Below, one piece after another: positions 15,472-25,071 of a DNA stretch of 64,000 bases. The translations under genes and the position numbers were made by a program. Each line of letters begins with the position of its first letter. Within the stretch, counting starts at the first letter, position 1. The stretch is from Chloroflexus aggregans DSM 9485 (lineage in GTDB: Bacteria; Chloroflexota; Chloroflexia; Chloroflexales; Chloroflexaceae). The notes beneath the pieces are model-generated. The model did no database searches, was not told the origin of the DNA, and saw only the letters and a program-made list of their open reading frames with translations. The DNA is taken from assembly GCF_000021945.1 (NCBI RefSeq), contig NC_011831.1, positions 3,051,353 to 3,115,352 of the forward strand. Direction: 5' to 3'.

Positions 15472-17907
15472 ATGACCATCACACTCGCCGAACTGTTGGA
15501 TGCAGGTGGTACACTGGTTGGCCCATCCGTCACCGACACCTTTACCGATTGGAGTTATGACTCGCGCTTAACCGCACCCGGGGAGTGCTTTATTGCCATC
15601 CGCACCGCCCGTGCCGACGGCCACGACTACATTCCGGCGGCGCTGGCTGCCGGTGCCCGTGGTGTGTTATGCCGTCGTCCGCCGCACGCTGCCGATAACG
15701 CAACCGTGATCGTCTGTTCTGATCCACAGACTGTCCTCTTGCGTTGGGCGAGCAATCGGCTCCGTGCATTGCACCCAACGGTGGTTGCCGTCACCGGCGG
15801 TATCGGCAAGACACTCGCCCGACGAGCCATTGCCGCAGTACTCACCCAGCTTGCTCCCACCTTTCAGAGTCGACGCAATTTCAATTCGTTGTTAGGTTTA
15901 CCCATCGCGCTTGCTCGTTTACGTGCGCATGATCGTTATGCGGTGCTTGAGTTTGCCGGTGAGCACCTCTCGCCGTTGGTTGCTGCGTTTCCGCCGCACC
16001 TGGCTGTGATAACGCCGGGGGCCGATCCGCAGACGGTGACGTTGTTGCAACAACATGGGGTGCGGGTCCTCTCTGCTGCAGCCGCCGATTGCTACACTAT
16101 TGCCGGTGAGTTTGCTATACGTGCAACCGACATCAGTTTCCGCCGTGATGGCGTGACCTTCATCGCGCGTGGGCCGGGGCTTGAACTGCCGATCTTCACC
16201 CCATTGCTCGGCCCACCCGGCGTGAGTGCTGCTTTAGCGGCGATAGCGGTCGGTTTGTCCTACCATATGTCACCGGAACCTATCCAACAGGCCTTGACCC
16301 GGCTCGAACCGCCTGCCGGACGCTTGCGCCCACTGAGGGGCAAAAACGGCGAGATGATCATTGACGATAGTTTCAATGCGACATTACCGGCGATGGTAGC
16401 TGCTTTACAAACATTGGCGGCGCTGCCGGCGCAACGACGAATTGCCGTCTTGGGTACGCCGGCTGAATTGCCGGCCATTGACCCGACACCGATGTTGAGT
16501 GATCTTGGTGGGCAAGCCGCACGCAGCGCCGATTATCTCGTCCTCAAGGGAACGGGGGCTGCCACCATGGTACACGCGGCACGTTTGGTCAAGCCGACCA
16601 TCCCCATTCACGTGGTTGATACCAATACTGCTGCGCAAATGTCGCTCCCAAGCGACCGTGGGGCCGGCGATCTGGTCTTGGTCTCGGGTGGCGCCGGTGA
16701 ACGTCTTGAACAAGTCGTTGCACCACTGTTAGCCGATGACGAACTACCAACGGATTGTCTTGTACGGCAAGAACCGGCGTGGCGTAGTGTACGGATCGGC
16801 GATCCGGGGCGTCCGACGTGGGTGCATCTTGACCTGACCGCTATCGCCGATAATGTGCGCGCGTTACGGCATCATACGGGCGTACCGCTCATGGTGGTGC
16901 TAAAAGGTGATGGCTACGGCCACGGGGCTGCCCGGGTCGCACGGGCAGCGTTAGCGGCAGGCGCCGAGATGGTAGCAGTAGCCACGGTTGGTGAAGGTCG
17001 TAGCTTACGTGCGCAAGGCATTAGCGCGCCGATCCTGGTGTTGGGCTACACACCGCCGTGGCAAGTAGCCGAAGCAATCCGGCTGGATCTGATGGTCACG
17101 CTGTTCGATGACGACACGGCACAGGCGCTCAGTGCTGCCGCGCTCGAACTCGGTCGTCCAGCACGTGTGCATATCAAAGTAGATACCGGTATGGCCCGGC
17201 TAGGAGTATCGCCCGCTGCCGTTGGCCCATTCCTCTATTACCTACGTGACCTACCCGGTATTGAGCCGGTTGGTCTCTACACCCACTTTGCCCGCGCCGA
17301 CGAAGCCGATCCAGAGCCGACCAAACATCAGTTGCAGCTCTTGCAAACCGTTCTGGCCGAAATTACTGCGGCCGGTTTGCGTCCACCGCTCGTGCACGCC
17401 GCCAATAGTGCGGCTACCCTCCGCTTTCCGATGACCTACTTCGACATGGTGCGACCCGGTCTGGCGTGTTATGGGATCGCGCCAAGCCCGGTAGTGCCGC
17501 TCTTACCCGGTATGCACCCGGCGCTGAGCTTCTACAGTGAAGTAGCGCAGGTTCGCGAACACCCTGCCGGAACTCCCATCTCGTATGGTGGCGCCTACGT
17601 CACCTCACGTCCATCGCGCATCGCTACCATACCGGTCGGTTACGCCGACGGACTGCGCCGTTCGCCGGCGTGGCGTGAAGTGCTCATTCGCGGTCGCCGG
17701 GCGCCAATTGTCGGACGGATCTGCATGGATTACGCCATGGTCGATGTCACCGATATTCCCGGTGTGCAACGGGGCGATCCGGTGACCATCATCGGTCGGC
17801 AGGGGGAGGAGGTGATCGGTGTTGATGAGATTGCCGGGTGGCTTGGTACCATCAGCTACGAAGTGCTGACCGGTATCTTGCCACGGGTACCGCGCGAAAT
17901 TGGATAA
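15472..17907 (+). CDS. Fusion of a MurF-like domain and alanine racemase
   Basis: The ATG at 15472 has GAGGAG 6 nt upstream; an ATG at 15445 does not. Of 811 residues, the first 440 or so resemble MurF, the ligase that adds D-Ala-D-Ala to UDP-MurNAc-tripeptide: DSRLTAPGECFIAI, a P-loop AVTGGIGKT and IIDDSFNATLPAM. But the usual GxHNxxN motif is GPPGVSAAL here and the metal Glu segment is EFAGEHLSPL, so ligase activity is doubtful. Residues 445-811 are a complete alanine racemase: PLP Lys in VVLKGDGYGHGAA, Tyr in PVGYADG, and CMDYAMVDVT. MurF-Alr fusions are known from Bacteroidetes. It makes D-Ala for peptidoglycan. Confidence 0.9.
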   Translation: MTITLAELLDAGGTLVGPSVTDTFTDWSYDSRLTAPGECFIAIRTARADGHDYIPAALAAGARGVLCRRPPHAADNATVIVCSDPQTVLLRWASNRLRALHPTVVAVTGGIGKTLARRAIAAVLTQLAPTFQSRRNFNSLLGLPIALARLRAHDRYAVLEFAGEHLSPLVAAFPPHLAVITPGADPQTVTLLQQHGVRVLSAAAADCYTIAGEFAIRATDISFRRDGVTFIARGPGLELPIFTPLLGPPGVSAALAAIAVGLSYHMSPEPIQQALTRLEPPAGRLRPLRGKNGEMIIDDSFNATLPAMVAALQTLAALPAQRRIAVLGTPAELPAIDPTPMLSDLGGQAARSADYLVLKGTGAATMVHAARLVKPTIPIHVVDTNTAAQMSLPSDRGAGDLVLVSGGAGERLEQVVAPLLADDELPTDCLVRQEPAWRSVRIGDPGRPTWVHLDLTAIADNVRALRHHTGVPLMVVLKGDGYGHGAARVARAALAAGAEMVAVATVGEGRSLRAQGISAPILVLGYTPPWQVAEAIRLDLMVTLFDDDTAQALSAAALELGRPARVHIKVDTGMARLGVSPAAVGPFLYYLRDLPGIEPVGLYTHFARADEADPEPTKHQLQLLQTVLAEITAAGLRPPLVHAANSAATLRFPMTYFDMVRPGLACYGIAPSPVVPLLPGMHPALSFYSEVAQVREHPAGTPISYGGAYVTSRPSRIATIPVGYADGLRRSPAWREVLIRGRRAPIVGRICMDYAMVDVTDIPGVQRGDPVTIIGRQGEEVIGVDEIAGWLGTISYEVLTGILPRVPREIG

Positions 17908-17924
17908 CACGTGCGCGACATAAG

Positions 17925-17953
17925 TTGGCAAAACACAACGATTATGTTATAAT
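17925..17953 (+). promoter_or_regulatory. Promoter of rpsO
   Basis: TTGGCA at 17925-17930 and a perfect TATAAT at 17948-17953 are 17 nt apart. The leader of about 60 nt that follows has a GC-rich hairpin (17979-17996), a possible site for S15 autocontrol. Confidence 0.75.
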
Positions 17954-18021
17954 GGCGATGCCTATATAAGGAACGCCGGGCTGCGCCGGCCCGCGCGCGA
18001 TTACACGAGGAGGAACAGCTC

Positions 18022-18291
18022 GTGGCGCTTGAGAAAGAAGAAAAATCACAGATCATCAACAATTATCAACTGCACGAGACAGATACGGGTTCGCCTGAAG
18101 TACAGGTTGCTCTCTTGACCGAGCGCATTAACCAGCTTATCGAGCATCTACGTGTCCACATCCACGATCACCACTCACGGCGTGGGTTGCTCAAACTCGT
18201 CGGGCGACGACGACGGCTGCTCAATTATCTCCAGTCTAAGGATCGCGAGCGTTACCGCAAGGTGATTAATAGCCTCGGTCTGCGCCGTTAG
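18022..18291 (+). CDS. rpsO: 30S ribosomal protein S15
   Basis: The 89-residue protein has the full S15 plan: [45 protein letters not shown] (in part) and a closing SLGLRR. It binds 16S rRNA early in 30S assembly. The start is a GTG at 18022 with GAGGAGG upstream. It precedes pnp, the common rpsO-pnp order. Confidence 0.97.
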   Translation: MALEKEEKSQIINNYQLHETDTGSPEVQVALLTERINQLIEHLRVHIHDHHSRRGLLKLVGRRRRLLNYLQSKDRERYRKVINSLGLRR

Positions 18292-18327
18292 TATGATAGA
18301 GGCAACCGTCAGTATGAGATAGGTCAC

Positions 18328-18366
18328 AGAGGGCGCCAGCGGCATCTGCCGCCCGGCGCTCTTTGC
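18328..18366 (+). terminator. Terminator-like hairpin after rpsO
   Basis: AGAGGGCGCC (18328-18337) pairs with GGCGCTCT (18355-18362) with two bulged G, with an inner GGCA-TCT-TGCC-like stem, followed by TTGCTTGT. It may partly separate rpsO from pnp. Confidence 0.5.
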
Positions 18367-18483
18367 TTGTCAGTTGTGAGGCGCGGTGGTTCGGGATTGG
18401 CGCATGCGCATACGATAGGTGCGTATACGCCAGTGCCGAACTCCGCGCCAAGGCCGATACAATGCGGCTATCTGAAAACAGGT

Positions 18484-18501
18484 GGGCGCATCGGTGCGCC
18501 C
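18484..18501 (+). promoter_or_regulatory. Leader hairpin of pnp
   Basis: GGGCGCA-TCGG-TGCGCCC is a perfect 7-bp stem with a tetraloop 25 nt before the pnp start codon and just before its AGGAG site. In other bacteria pnp leaders fold into an RNase III/PNPase-controlled stem; that role here is inference. Confidence 0.5.
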
Positions 18502-18526
18502 CGCTAGGCAGGAGTAAGAACAACGT

Positions 18527-20794
18527 ATGACAGAACGGCAGATTTATACGGTCAGCGCTGAAATTGCCGGCCGTACCCTGACCCTCGAAGCGGGTCGGTT
18601 TGCCGAGCAAGCAGATGGTGCCGTGGTGGCCCGTTACGGTGATACAATGTTACTGGCCACCGTCGTATGTGCCAAAGAGGCTCGTGAGGGTACCGATTTC
18701 TTCCCACTCACCGTCGATTACGAAGAGAAAATGTACGCAGTGGGCAAGATTCCGGCTAATTTCTTCAAGCGTGAAGGACGACCGACTACGACCGCAATTC
18801 TTATCTCACGGTTAACCGACCGCCCGCTTCGTCCGCTCTTTCCTAAGGGCTTCTACAACGAAGTACAAGTGATCATTACCACCTTCTCCATCGATATGGA
18901 AAATGATCCCGGCCCGCTGGCGATTATCGCCGCTTCGGCAGCACTGGCGATTAGCGATATTCCCTTCGCCGGTCCGGTTGGGGCGGTGCAGATGGGTCAT
19001 CTCGACGGTAAGTTGGTGGTGAACCCAAAGATGGGGGAGATCGAAAAGAGTCGGCTCGATCTGGTGGTTGCCGGTACTAAGGATGCGGTGCTGATGGTCG
19101 AAGCCGGTGCGTATGAGCTGAGCGAAGATGAGATGCTCCAGGCGGTCATCGAAGGTCACGCCGTCTGCAAGCAAATCTGCGAATTGCAAGAGCAACTAGT
19201 GCAGCTCTGCGGTAAGCCCAAACGGCCTTTCACCCCACCCGTAGTTGATACTTCACTCGAAGAGGCTATCAGTGCATGGATGGGTGACCGGTTGCGCAAA
19301 GCTGTGCGCAGCCCGGTGAAGCAGGAGCGTGAGGCTCAGACCGAAGCGCTGAAGGCGGAGGTAATTGCCCACTTTACCGCCGATGAGCCGGAAGAAGAGA
19401 TACCCAACCGTACCAAAGAGGTGAGTAAGGCGTTCGAGAAGTTACTGAAGGATGAGGTGCGCAACGCGATCCTCGATGAAGGTATCCGCGTTGATGGCCG
19501 CGCTCTTGATGAGATTCGCCCGATCAGTATCGAGGTTGGGGTAGTACCACGAGTTCACGGCTCAGCCCTCTTTACCCGCGGCCAAACTCAGGTACTTACT
19601 ATTGCGACGCTTGGCTCACCGGGTGATGAGCAGAAAGTCGATGATCTTGGGATCGAGACGACGAAACGCTACATTCACCACTACAACTTCCCGCCGTTTA
19701 GCACCGGTGAGATCCGACGCCTCGGTACGCCGCGCCGGCGCGATATAGGTCACGGCGCGCTCGCCGAACGTTCGTTGTATGCGGTGTTGCCGAGCGAAGA
19801 GGAGTTCCCGTATACGATCCGGCTCGTCTCCGAAGTCCTCTCCTCGAACGGCTCATCGTCGATGGCCTCGGTCTGCGGTTCGTCGCTCAGCCTGATGGAT
19901 GCCGGGGTGCCGATTAAGGCGCCGGTGGCCGGTGTGGCTATGGGCCTCATTACCGGTGAAGATGGGCGTTGGCGGGTGCTGACCGATATTCAGGGGATCG
20001 AGGACGCCCTCGGCGATATGGACTTTAAAGTAGCCGGGACGGCCAACGGTGTGACCGGTTTGCAGATGGATATTAAGACGACCGGGATTACCTACGAGAT
20101 TATGCGGCAGGCGTTTGCGCAGGCCCGCGCCGGTCGGTTGTTTATCCTGGAGAAGATGAACGCGGTGATCAGCGCGCCTCGCCCAGAATTGTCGATCTAT
20201 GCGCCACGTATTATGACGATCCAGATTCCGGTGGATAAAATCGGCGCACTGATCGGTCCCGGTGGCAAGACGATCCGCAACATCTGTGATACGACCGGTG
20301 CGCAGATCGATATCGAAGACGACGGGCGTGTCTTTATTACCGCACCCGATGGTGAGGCCGCGAAGAAGGCGATCAGTATGATCGAGGGCCTTACCCGTGA
20401 GGCGAAAGTCGGTGATATTTTCCTCGGTAAAGTGGTAAGTATTAAGCCGTTCGGTGCCTTCGTCAACATTCTACCCGGTAAGGACGGCATGGTACACGTG
20501 TCAGAGCTTGACGAGAAGCGGGTCGAGAACGTCGAGGACGTGGTCTCGCTTGGTGATGAGATCAACGTGATGGTGATTGACATTGACCGTAATACCGGCA
20601 AGATCAGTCTGAGCCGACGAGCGGTACTCACCGGCGAGACACCTGAAGCACGCAAGGCAGCCGGAGCAGCCCCCCGCCCACGTCCGCGTGAGGAACAGCG
20701 TGGTGGCCGTGAAGAGCCGCGTAGTCTGCGTGAAGAGTTACGTGGGCCACGCCGTGATGGTGAACGCCCACGCCCGCGGCGGCGTGATGATTAG
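18527..20794 (+). CDS. pnp: Polyribonucleotide nucleotidyltransferase (PNPase)
   Basis: PNPase degrades RNA 3' to 5' with phosphate. The 755-residue chain has two RNase PH domains (about residues 5-230 and 325-545, with FTRGQTQVLTIATLGSPGDE and DIGHGALAERSL), a KH domain (IGALIGPGGKTIRNI, about 570-620) and an S1 domain (VGDIFLGKVVSIKPFGAFVN, about 630-705). A strongly Arg-rich tail (about 715-755, RPRPREEQRGGREEPRSLRE) extends past S1 and could bind RNA. The start is ATG 18527 with AGGAG 12 nt upstream. Confidence 0.97.
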   Translation: MTERQIYTVSAEIAGRTLTLEAGRFAEQADGAVVARYGDTMLLATVVCAKEAREGTDFFPLTVDYEEKMYAVGKIPANFFKREGRPTTTAILISRLTDRPLRPLFPKGFYNEVQVIITTFSIDMENDPGPLAIIAASAALAISDIPFAGPVGAVQMGHLDGKLVVNPKMGEIEKSRLDLVVAGTKDAVLMVEAGAYELSEDEMLQAVIEGHAVCKQICELQEQLVQLCGKPKRPFTPPVVDTSLEEAISAWMGDRLRKAVRSPVKQEREAQTEALKAEVIAHFTADEPEEEIPNRTKEVSKAFEKLLKDEVRNAILDEGIRVDGRALDEIRPISIEVGVVPRVHGSALFTRGQTQVLTIATLGSPGDEQKVDDLGIETTKRYIHHYNFPPFSTGEIRRLGTPRRRDIGHGALAERSLYAVLPSEEEFPYTIRLVSEVLSSNGSSSMASVCGSSLSLMDAGVPIKAPVAGVAMGLITGEDGRWRVLTDIQGIEDALGDMDFKVAGTANGVTGLQMDIKTTGITYEIMRQAFAQARAGRLFILEKMNAVISAPRPELSIYAPRIMTIQIPVDKIGALIGPGGKTIRNICDTTGAQIDIEDDGRVFITAPDGEAAKKAISMIEGLTREAKVGDIFLGKVVSIKPFGAFVNILPGKDGMVHVSELDEKRVENVEDVVSLGDEINVMVIDIDRNTGKISLSRRAVLTGETPEARKAAGAAPRPRPREEQRGGREEPRSLREELRGPRRDGERPRPRRRDD

Positions 20795-20854
20795 CGTCAC
20801 GCGTATTTGGTCATCGGGTTTGCGCCATCTTCGTCTTACAACATAGTCACAGCG

Positions 20855-21694
20855 ATGATCACACACTCCGCCGCAGCAACCTATCGTGAGCTCGGGGGCT
20901 ATGGCCCCCGTCTCATCCATATCGCGCCGGCCAATGGCTTTCCACCGGAAGCCTATGTCCCTCTCGCCGCCGGTTTAGCGCCTTTAGGGCGCATTATCGG
21001 CTACCGGCCACGTCCGTTGCGCGTCGATGGTGACGCGGAACCGGGAGGGACATGGCGCGATTTGGCTGCCGAACTGATCACCGATTTGCAGGCGGTCGCG
21101 TCCCAACCGGTCATTGGGATCGGCCATTCATTGGGTGGAATCTTAACCCTCTATGCCGCTGTCGCGCGCCCCGATCTGTTTCAGGGATTGGTACTTATCG
21201 ATCCGGTGCTCTTCCGTCGCCGTCTGCAAGTGCTGATCTGGCTGTTGCGCAAAAGTGGGCAAGGGTATCGTTTTCCCCTTGCTCAGGGTGCATTGCGCCG
21301 TCGTGACCATTTTGCCAGCATCGATGAGGCGCGGCAGCGTTGGCAAGGGCGTGGTGTCTTTGCCGATTTTACCCCCGATGCGCTTGAGGGTTATCTCAAC
21401 GGTGGCCTCCGTCCGCACGGCAATGGCTACACGCTCGCGTGGCCCAAACGGTGGGAATCTCACATCTTCGCTTCATCACCGATCGATGCGTGGCGTGATT
21501 TACGCCGGTTGCAACGACCGCTCCTGATTGTGCGTGGGACACGCTCTGAGTTGATAACCGATTCGGTCTGGAAACGACTACAGCGGGTGGTTCCCCACGC
21601 CGCGCTGGCCGAAGTGGAGGCCGGACACATGGTACCGATGGAACGACCCGCCGACGTAACAGCGATTGTTGCCGATTGGGTGCAGCGGTTGTAG
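20855..21694 (+). CDS. Alpha/beta hydrolase
   Basis: I chose the ATG at 20855 (MITHSAAATYRELGGYGPRL); an earlier ATG at 20807 would begin 13 nt after pnp but gives an odd N-terminus, and neither has a clear ribosome-binding site. The 279-residue protein has the nucleophile elbow GIGHSLGG, an oxyanion region HIAPANGFPPE and a catalytic His in EVEAGHMVPMERP. The catalytic Asp is probably in the segment before IVRGTRSELI. Esterase or lipase activity on a small substrate is likely; the exact substrate is unknown. Confidence 0.8.
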   Translation: MITHSAAATYRELGGYGPRLIHIAPANGFPPEAYVPLAAGLAPLGRIIGYRPRPLRVDGDAEPGGTWRDLAAELITDLQAVASQPVIGIGHSLGGILTLYAAVARPDLFQGLVLIDPVLFRRRLQVLIWLLRKSGQGYRFPLAQGALRRRDHFASIDEARQRWQGRGVFADFTPDALEGYLNGGLRPHGNGYTLAWPKRWESHIFASSPIDAWRDLRRLQRPLLIVRGTRSELITDSVWKRLQRVVPHAALAEVEAGHMVPMERPADVTAIVADWVQRL

Positions 21695-21700
21695 GTTGGA

Positions 21701-22570
21701 CTACGCTTCGCTCGGTTTTATCCGATGGATGGCCGATGCCAGAGCAATACCGGTGATGAGGAAGGCTAGTCCTGTGTAAACCAGCCATGGCGACGGTACG
21801 GTCAAATCACCCACCGATGAGGGCACGCTCCACAACCAGATCCCAGAACCCGTTTCGAGACTGGTTGCCGTGATACCGAGCGCGATAAATGGGTGCAGGC
21901 AGAGAAATAACCCCATAGTGTAGACGTACAGTGGGGTTGGCGCACCGTTGAAGGCGCCGACCAAGGTAGAAATCACGAAAAAGAGGAACGGTACTAGCAA
22001 CAGAATGGCTATCACGGTACCTTGCGCCGTCACCGTTGCGCCTAACGTCGAGCGCATCACCGTTGACCAAAAGAGTCCGATCGCTGCGTAACTCACCGCC
22101 GTTACCAAGAGACCGACCACCCCAATCAGCAACTCTTGGGCCGTGACACCACCGAAGATAAGGGCAAAACCGGCGATCGGTAATGAGGCCATTATCAAGA
22201 GGAGCGCAAAGGCAATCGCCGAAATCAACTTGCCGGTCACAATTTGCCAGGGTGATAAGAGTGAGGCCATCAACAGATCGTAGGTCTGGCGCTCTTTTTC
22301 ACCGACAATCGCGCCGGCAGTTAACGATGGTGAGAGAAAACAGACTTGGATCAAGGCTGCGATCATTACCGTAAAGAAGATGGTTTTGCCGATAGTTCCT
22401 GATGTATTGGGATCGTTCAAGCTGGCCGACGTGACGAAGACGGCGTAGATCAGCAGGGTAATCGCACCGATGATAGTCAGATAACCGGTGAGAATCCACC
22501 ACGCATTGCGGCCACGAATCCGACCAAACAGTTCACGGGTCAATACAGGGTTGGCAATCAGATTGCTCAT
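21701..22570 (-). CDS. ABC-2 type transporter permease (COG1277-like)
   Basis: From the ATG at 22570 (MSNLIANPVLTRELFGRIRG) the 289-residue protein has six hydrophobic segments and the AGAIVGEKERQTYDLLMASL motif that precedes the third helix in COG1277 permeases. These export compounds with a separate ATPase, which is not next to it. It converges with the hydrolase gene, leaving 6 nt between the stops. An in-frame start at 22642 would extend the protein into the tnpB relic and is unlikely. Confidence 0.8.
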   Translation of the reverse strand: MSNLIANPVLTRELFGRIRGRNAWWILTGYLTIIGAITLLIYAVFVTSASLNDPNTSGTIGKTIFFTVMIAALIQVCFLSPSLTAGAIVGEKERQTYDLLMASLLSPWQIVTGKLISAIAFALLLIMASLPIAGFALIFGGVTAQELLIGVVGLLVTAVSYAAIGLFWSTVMRSTLGATVTAQGTVIAILLLVPFLFFVISTLVGAFNGAPTPLYVYTMGLFLCLHPFIALGITATSLETGSGIWLWSVPSSVGDLTVPSPWLVYTGLAFLITGIALASAIHRIKPSEA

Positions 22571-22582
22571 GGATGCTGCTAT

Positions 22583-22815
22583 CAAAAAATGCGCGAAGAC
22601 GCGCACAGTTCTCTGCCTGCCCCGACGTATCTTGCCGACCACTCGTAGCTGACAGGCGTCATTTTCCCGACTATAACACCGATCTTCTCTGTCGCAGCGC
22701 CATCGTTACCGGACGGACTCGCCGGGTAGGGCAGTTGCGGTTGCCGGCCGTTGCAAATTGATCGCTGCCTTGAGATCGCGGTCGTGGTGCGTACCGCAGT
22801 ATCGTGGTTTGCGTA
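22583..22815 (-). pseudogene. Relic of a tnpB (IS1341/IS605-type) C-terminus
   Basis: The minus strand from about 22801 reads YCGTHHDRDLKAAINLQ, the last zinc-ribbon Cys and the final RuvC Asp segment of TnpB, and continues RPATATALPGES to a stop near 22706. After a shift in frame it resumes as SPSGNDGAATEKIGVIVGKM and TPVSYEW, the usual tail of IS1341-type TnpB proteins. The front of the gene is missing. It lies between the ABC-2 permease and panE genes and is dead. Confidence 0.7.
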
Positions 22816-22908
22816 ACCACAATTATACATCATCAAGCACTATCTGCAATACTAGAGTTTAGCTCCTTGTGTCGTTGTGAACTCTGCGACCGCATGATCC
22901 CAAGGTCG

Positions 22909-23889
22909 TTACGAACCACAATTAACACGGTCGAGTAACGATGTCACGGCATAGATCGATCGGAGAGTTGGAGCAGGAACACCGGTCAGATCGGCTAATT
23001 CGACCACTGCACCCAACAGGGCATCAATCTCAGTCGGGCGCTTGGCCTCAATATCCTGCAACATCGAAGTTTTGTGTGCTCCGATCTCGACGGCCATCTG
23101 AAGCCGTTGCTCGATAGAGACGAGAAACCGTACACCGAGCGCTTCCGCCACTTGCTGAGCCTCAGCCATCATCGTTGCGGCGAGGGTATAAGTGCCTTGA
23201 TCGGCAATAATCCGGTCGAGGGTGGCGCGGGTCAAGGCACTAATTGGGTTGAGCGAGAGATTACCCCACAGTTTGAGCCAGATTTCATTGCGAATATCAG
23301 TTTTGACCGGGGCGCGCAAACCTGCCGCTGCAAGCAATTGGCTGAGACGCCGTGTGCGTTCGCTCCGACTACCATCGGGTTCGCCGAGCGTGAATCGATT
23401 CCCTTCAATATGCCGAATGACGCCGGGCTGTTCGATGATGGCTGCCGGATAGACCACGCAACCGATGACTCGTTCGATTTCGGTATGGGCAGCAATTACC
23501 CCACCGGGATCAACTGCTTCGATTCGGCGTCCCTCGTAAGGACCACCATGCCGAAAGAAGTACCACCACGGAATACCGTTTTGGGCAAAGACCACCGCCG
23601 TATCAGGGCCGTAAAGGGCACGCATCGGTGCGACAAGCTGTGTTAACGAGTGGGCCTTGACCGTTACGATGACCATATCGTGTGGGCCGGCGACGGTCAT
23701 ATCATCGGTGGCGAGTGTTGGATGGACGATCTCGCGCCGACCATCACCGTACACGATCGTGACGCCATGCGTTTGTATAGCGGCCAAATGTGCTCCACGC
23801 GCAATGAGCGTGATCTCAGCACCGGCCTGCATCAGTTTTGCCCCTAGCCAGCCACCGATCGCGCCGGCTCCCACAATACAAATCCGCAT
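22909..23889 (-). CDS. panE: 2-dehydropantoate 2-reductase (ketopantoate reductase)
   Basis: The ATG at 23889 has AAGGAG upstream. The 326-residue enzyme reduces ketopantoate to pantoate with NADPH in pantothenate and CoA synthesis. It has the dinucleotide loop MRICIVGAGAIGGWLGAKL, the substrate-binding LIARGAHLAAIQTHG, catalytic Lys and substrate Asn/Ser in EIWLKLWGNLSLNPISAL, and a C-terminal helical domain with EIGAHKTSMLQDIEAKRPTE. It is 24 nt downstream of the pantothenate kinase gene, so two CoA pathway steps are co-located. Confidence 0.9.
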   Translation of the reverse strand: MRICIVGAGAIGGWLGAKLMQAGAEITLIARGAHLAAIQTHGVTIVYGDGRREIVHPTLATDDMTVAGPHDMVIVTVKAHSLTQLVAPMRALYGPDTAVVFAQNGIPWWYFFRHGGPYEGRRIEAVDPGGVIAAHTEIERVIGCVVYPAAIIEQPGVIRHIEGNRFTLGEPDGSRSERTRRLSQLLAAAGLRAPVKTDIRNEIWLKLWGNLSLNPISALTRATLDRIIADQGTYTLAATMMAEAQQVAEALGVRFLVSIEQRLQMAVEIGAHKTSMLQDIEAKRPTEIDALLGAVVELADLTGVPAPTLRSIYAVTSLLDRVNCGS

Positions 23890-23913
23890 AGTCTCCTTAC
23901 CTGTATCTATCAC

Positions 23914-24870
23914 TTACAACTTACGCAAATAGACTCGCTCGAGTTCGTGGCGTGGACCTTTCACGAGAATGAGGTCAGCGCTCCAGCGCGTCGGCTCGAT
24001 GTTTTGCTTGAGGTTAACATAATTAATCTCGCGCCAGATACGCCGTGCGGTTGCAATGGCTTCGATCTCGCTCAGATCGGCGTAACGACGAAAATAGGAC
24101 GACGGATCGCGGAAGGCAGTCTGACGCAAACGCAAAAACCGTTCGATGTACCATTGTTCAAGGTCGCGTTCATTAGCATCAACGTAGATCGCAAAGTCAA
24201 AGAAATCCGATACGTAGAGCTGTGGTTCACGTCGTGTATTCATGCCACGCTGCAAGACATTCAAGCCTTCAACGATCAGCACATCGGGATGATCGACTAC
24301 CTGGAATTGGTCGGGCACAATATCGTAGATCAGGTGTGAATAGACCGGAGCGGAGACGGGGCCGTAGCCCGACTTAATATCGGCCATGAATTTCAACAAG
24401 CGTCGTCGGTCGTAGCTCTCCGGGAAGCCCTTTCGGTGCATGATCCCCCGTTCCTGTAAGACGCGGTTGGGATAGAGAAAGCCATCGGTGGTTATCAGAT
24501 TGACCTTAAGGTGATAAGGACTGCGCGAGAGTAATGCCTGGAGAATACGGGCGGTGCTGCTCTTACCTACGGCAACACTGCCGGCTATCCCGATAACATA
24601 AGGCACACGGCCTGTCGCCGAGCCAAAAAATGTGCTGGTCGCCTGGTACAAACGGGTGGCGTTGTCGTAGTAGAGTTGGAGTAGGCGCACTAACGGCAGA
24701 TAAATGTCGGCAACATCCTCTATCGACACACTATCGTTCAGACTCACGAGAGAGGCGAGTTCATCGGCACTAAGTGGCAATGGAGTGCCGTTGCGCAACG
24801 CTGACCATTCTGCGCGTGAAAAACTCAGGTATGGTGAAAGACGCTGTTCTAGTTCAGGCTTGGGGATCAT
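23914..24870 (-). CDS. coaA: Pantothenate kinase, type I
   Basis: This 318-residue enzyme phosphorylates pantothenate with ATP, the first committed step of CoA synthesis. The P-loop is [49 protein letters not shown] and [11 protein letters not shown] are all typical of CoaA. I chose the ATG at 24870 ([20 protein letters not shown]), with GGAAG upstream, because the 60 residues before it in the open frame do not resemble the family. The length then matches E. coli CoaA (about 316). Confidence 0.95.
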   Translation of the reverse strand: MIPKPELEQRLSPYLSFSRAEWSALRNGTPLPLSADELASLVSLNDSVSIEDVADIYLPLVRLLQLYYDNATRLYQATSTFFGSATGRVPYVIGIAGSVAVGKSSTARILQALLSRSPYHLKVNLITTDGFLYPNRVLQERGIMHRKGFPESYDRRRLLKFMADIKSGYGPVSAPVYSHLIYDIVPDQFQVVDHPDVLIVEGLNVLQRGMNTRREPQLYVSDFFDFAIYVDANERDLEQWYIERFLRLRQTAFRDPSSYFRRYADLSEIEAIATARRIWREINYVNLKQNIEPTRWSADLILVKGPRHELERVYLRKL

Positions 24871-25071
24871 GCCACTTCCTGTTTGGGTACGCCGGAGTCG
24901 GTGGCCGGCAGAGTTGTTGTCCGTGACAGGCGCATACACGAAGCGCCCCAACTGTTGTATGATACCGCACTTCTGATACAAATGATGGTGTCGTATACAG
25001 CCTACCGCTGTGTATGTTAGGTTGCACGTGCGGTCAACACAATATACCACGATAGGCTGTTGTTGCTCTCA

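Noticed and set aside
22582-22836. 84-codon minus-strand frame as an intact gene
   Set aside because: It joins non-coding sequence with the tail of a frameshifted tnpB; the conserved HDRDL part lies in another frame.
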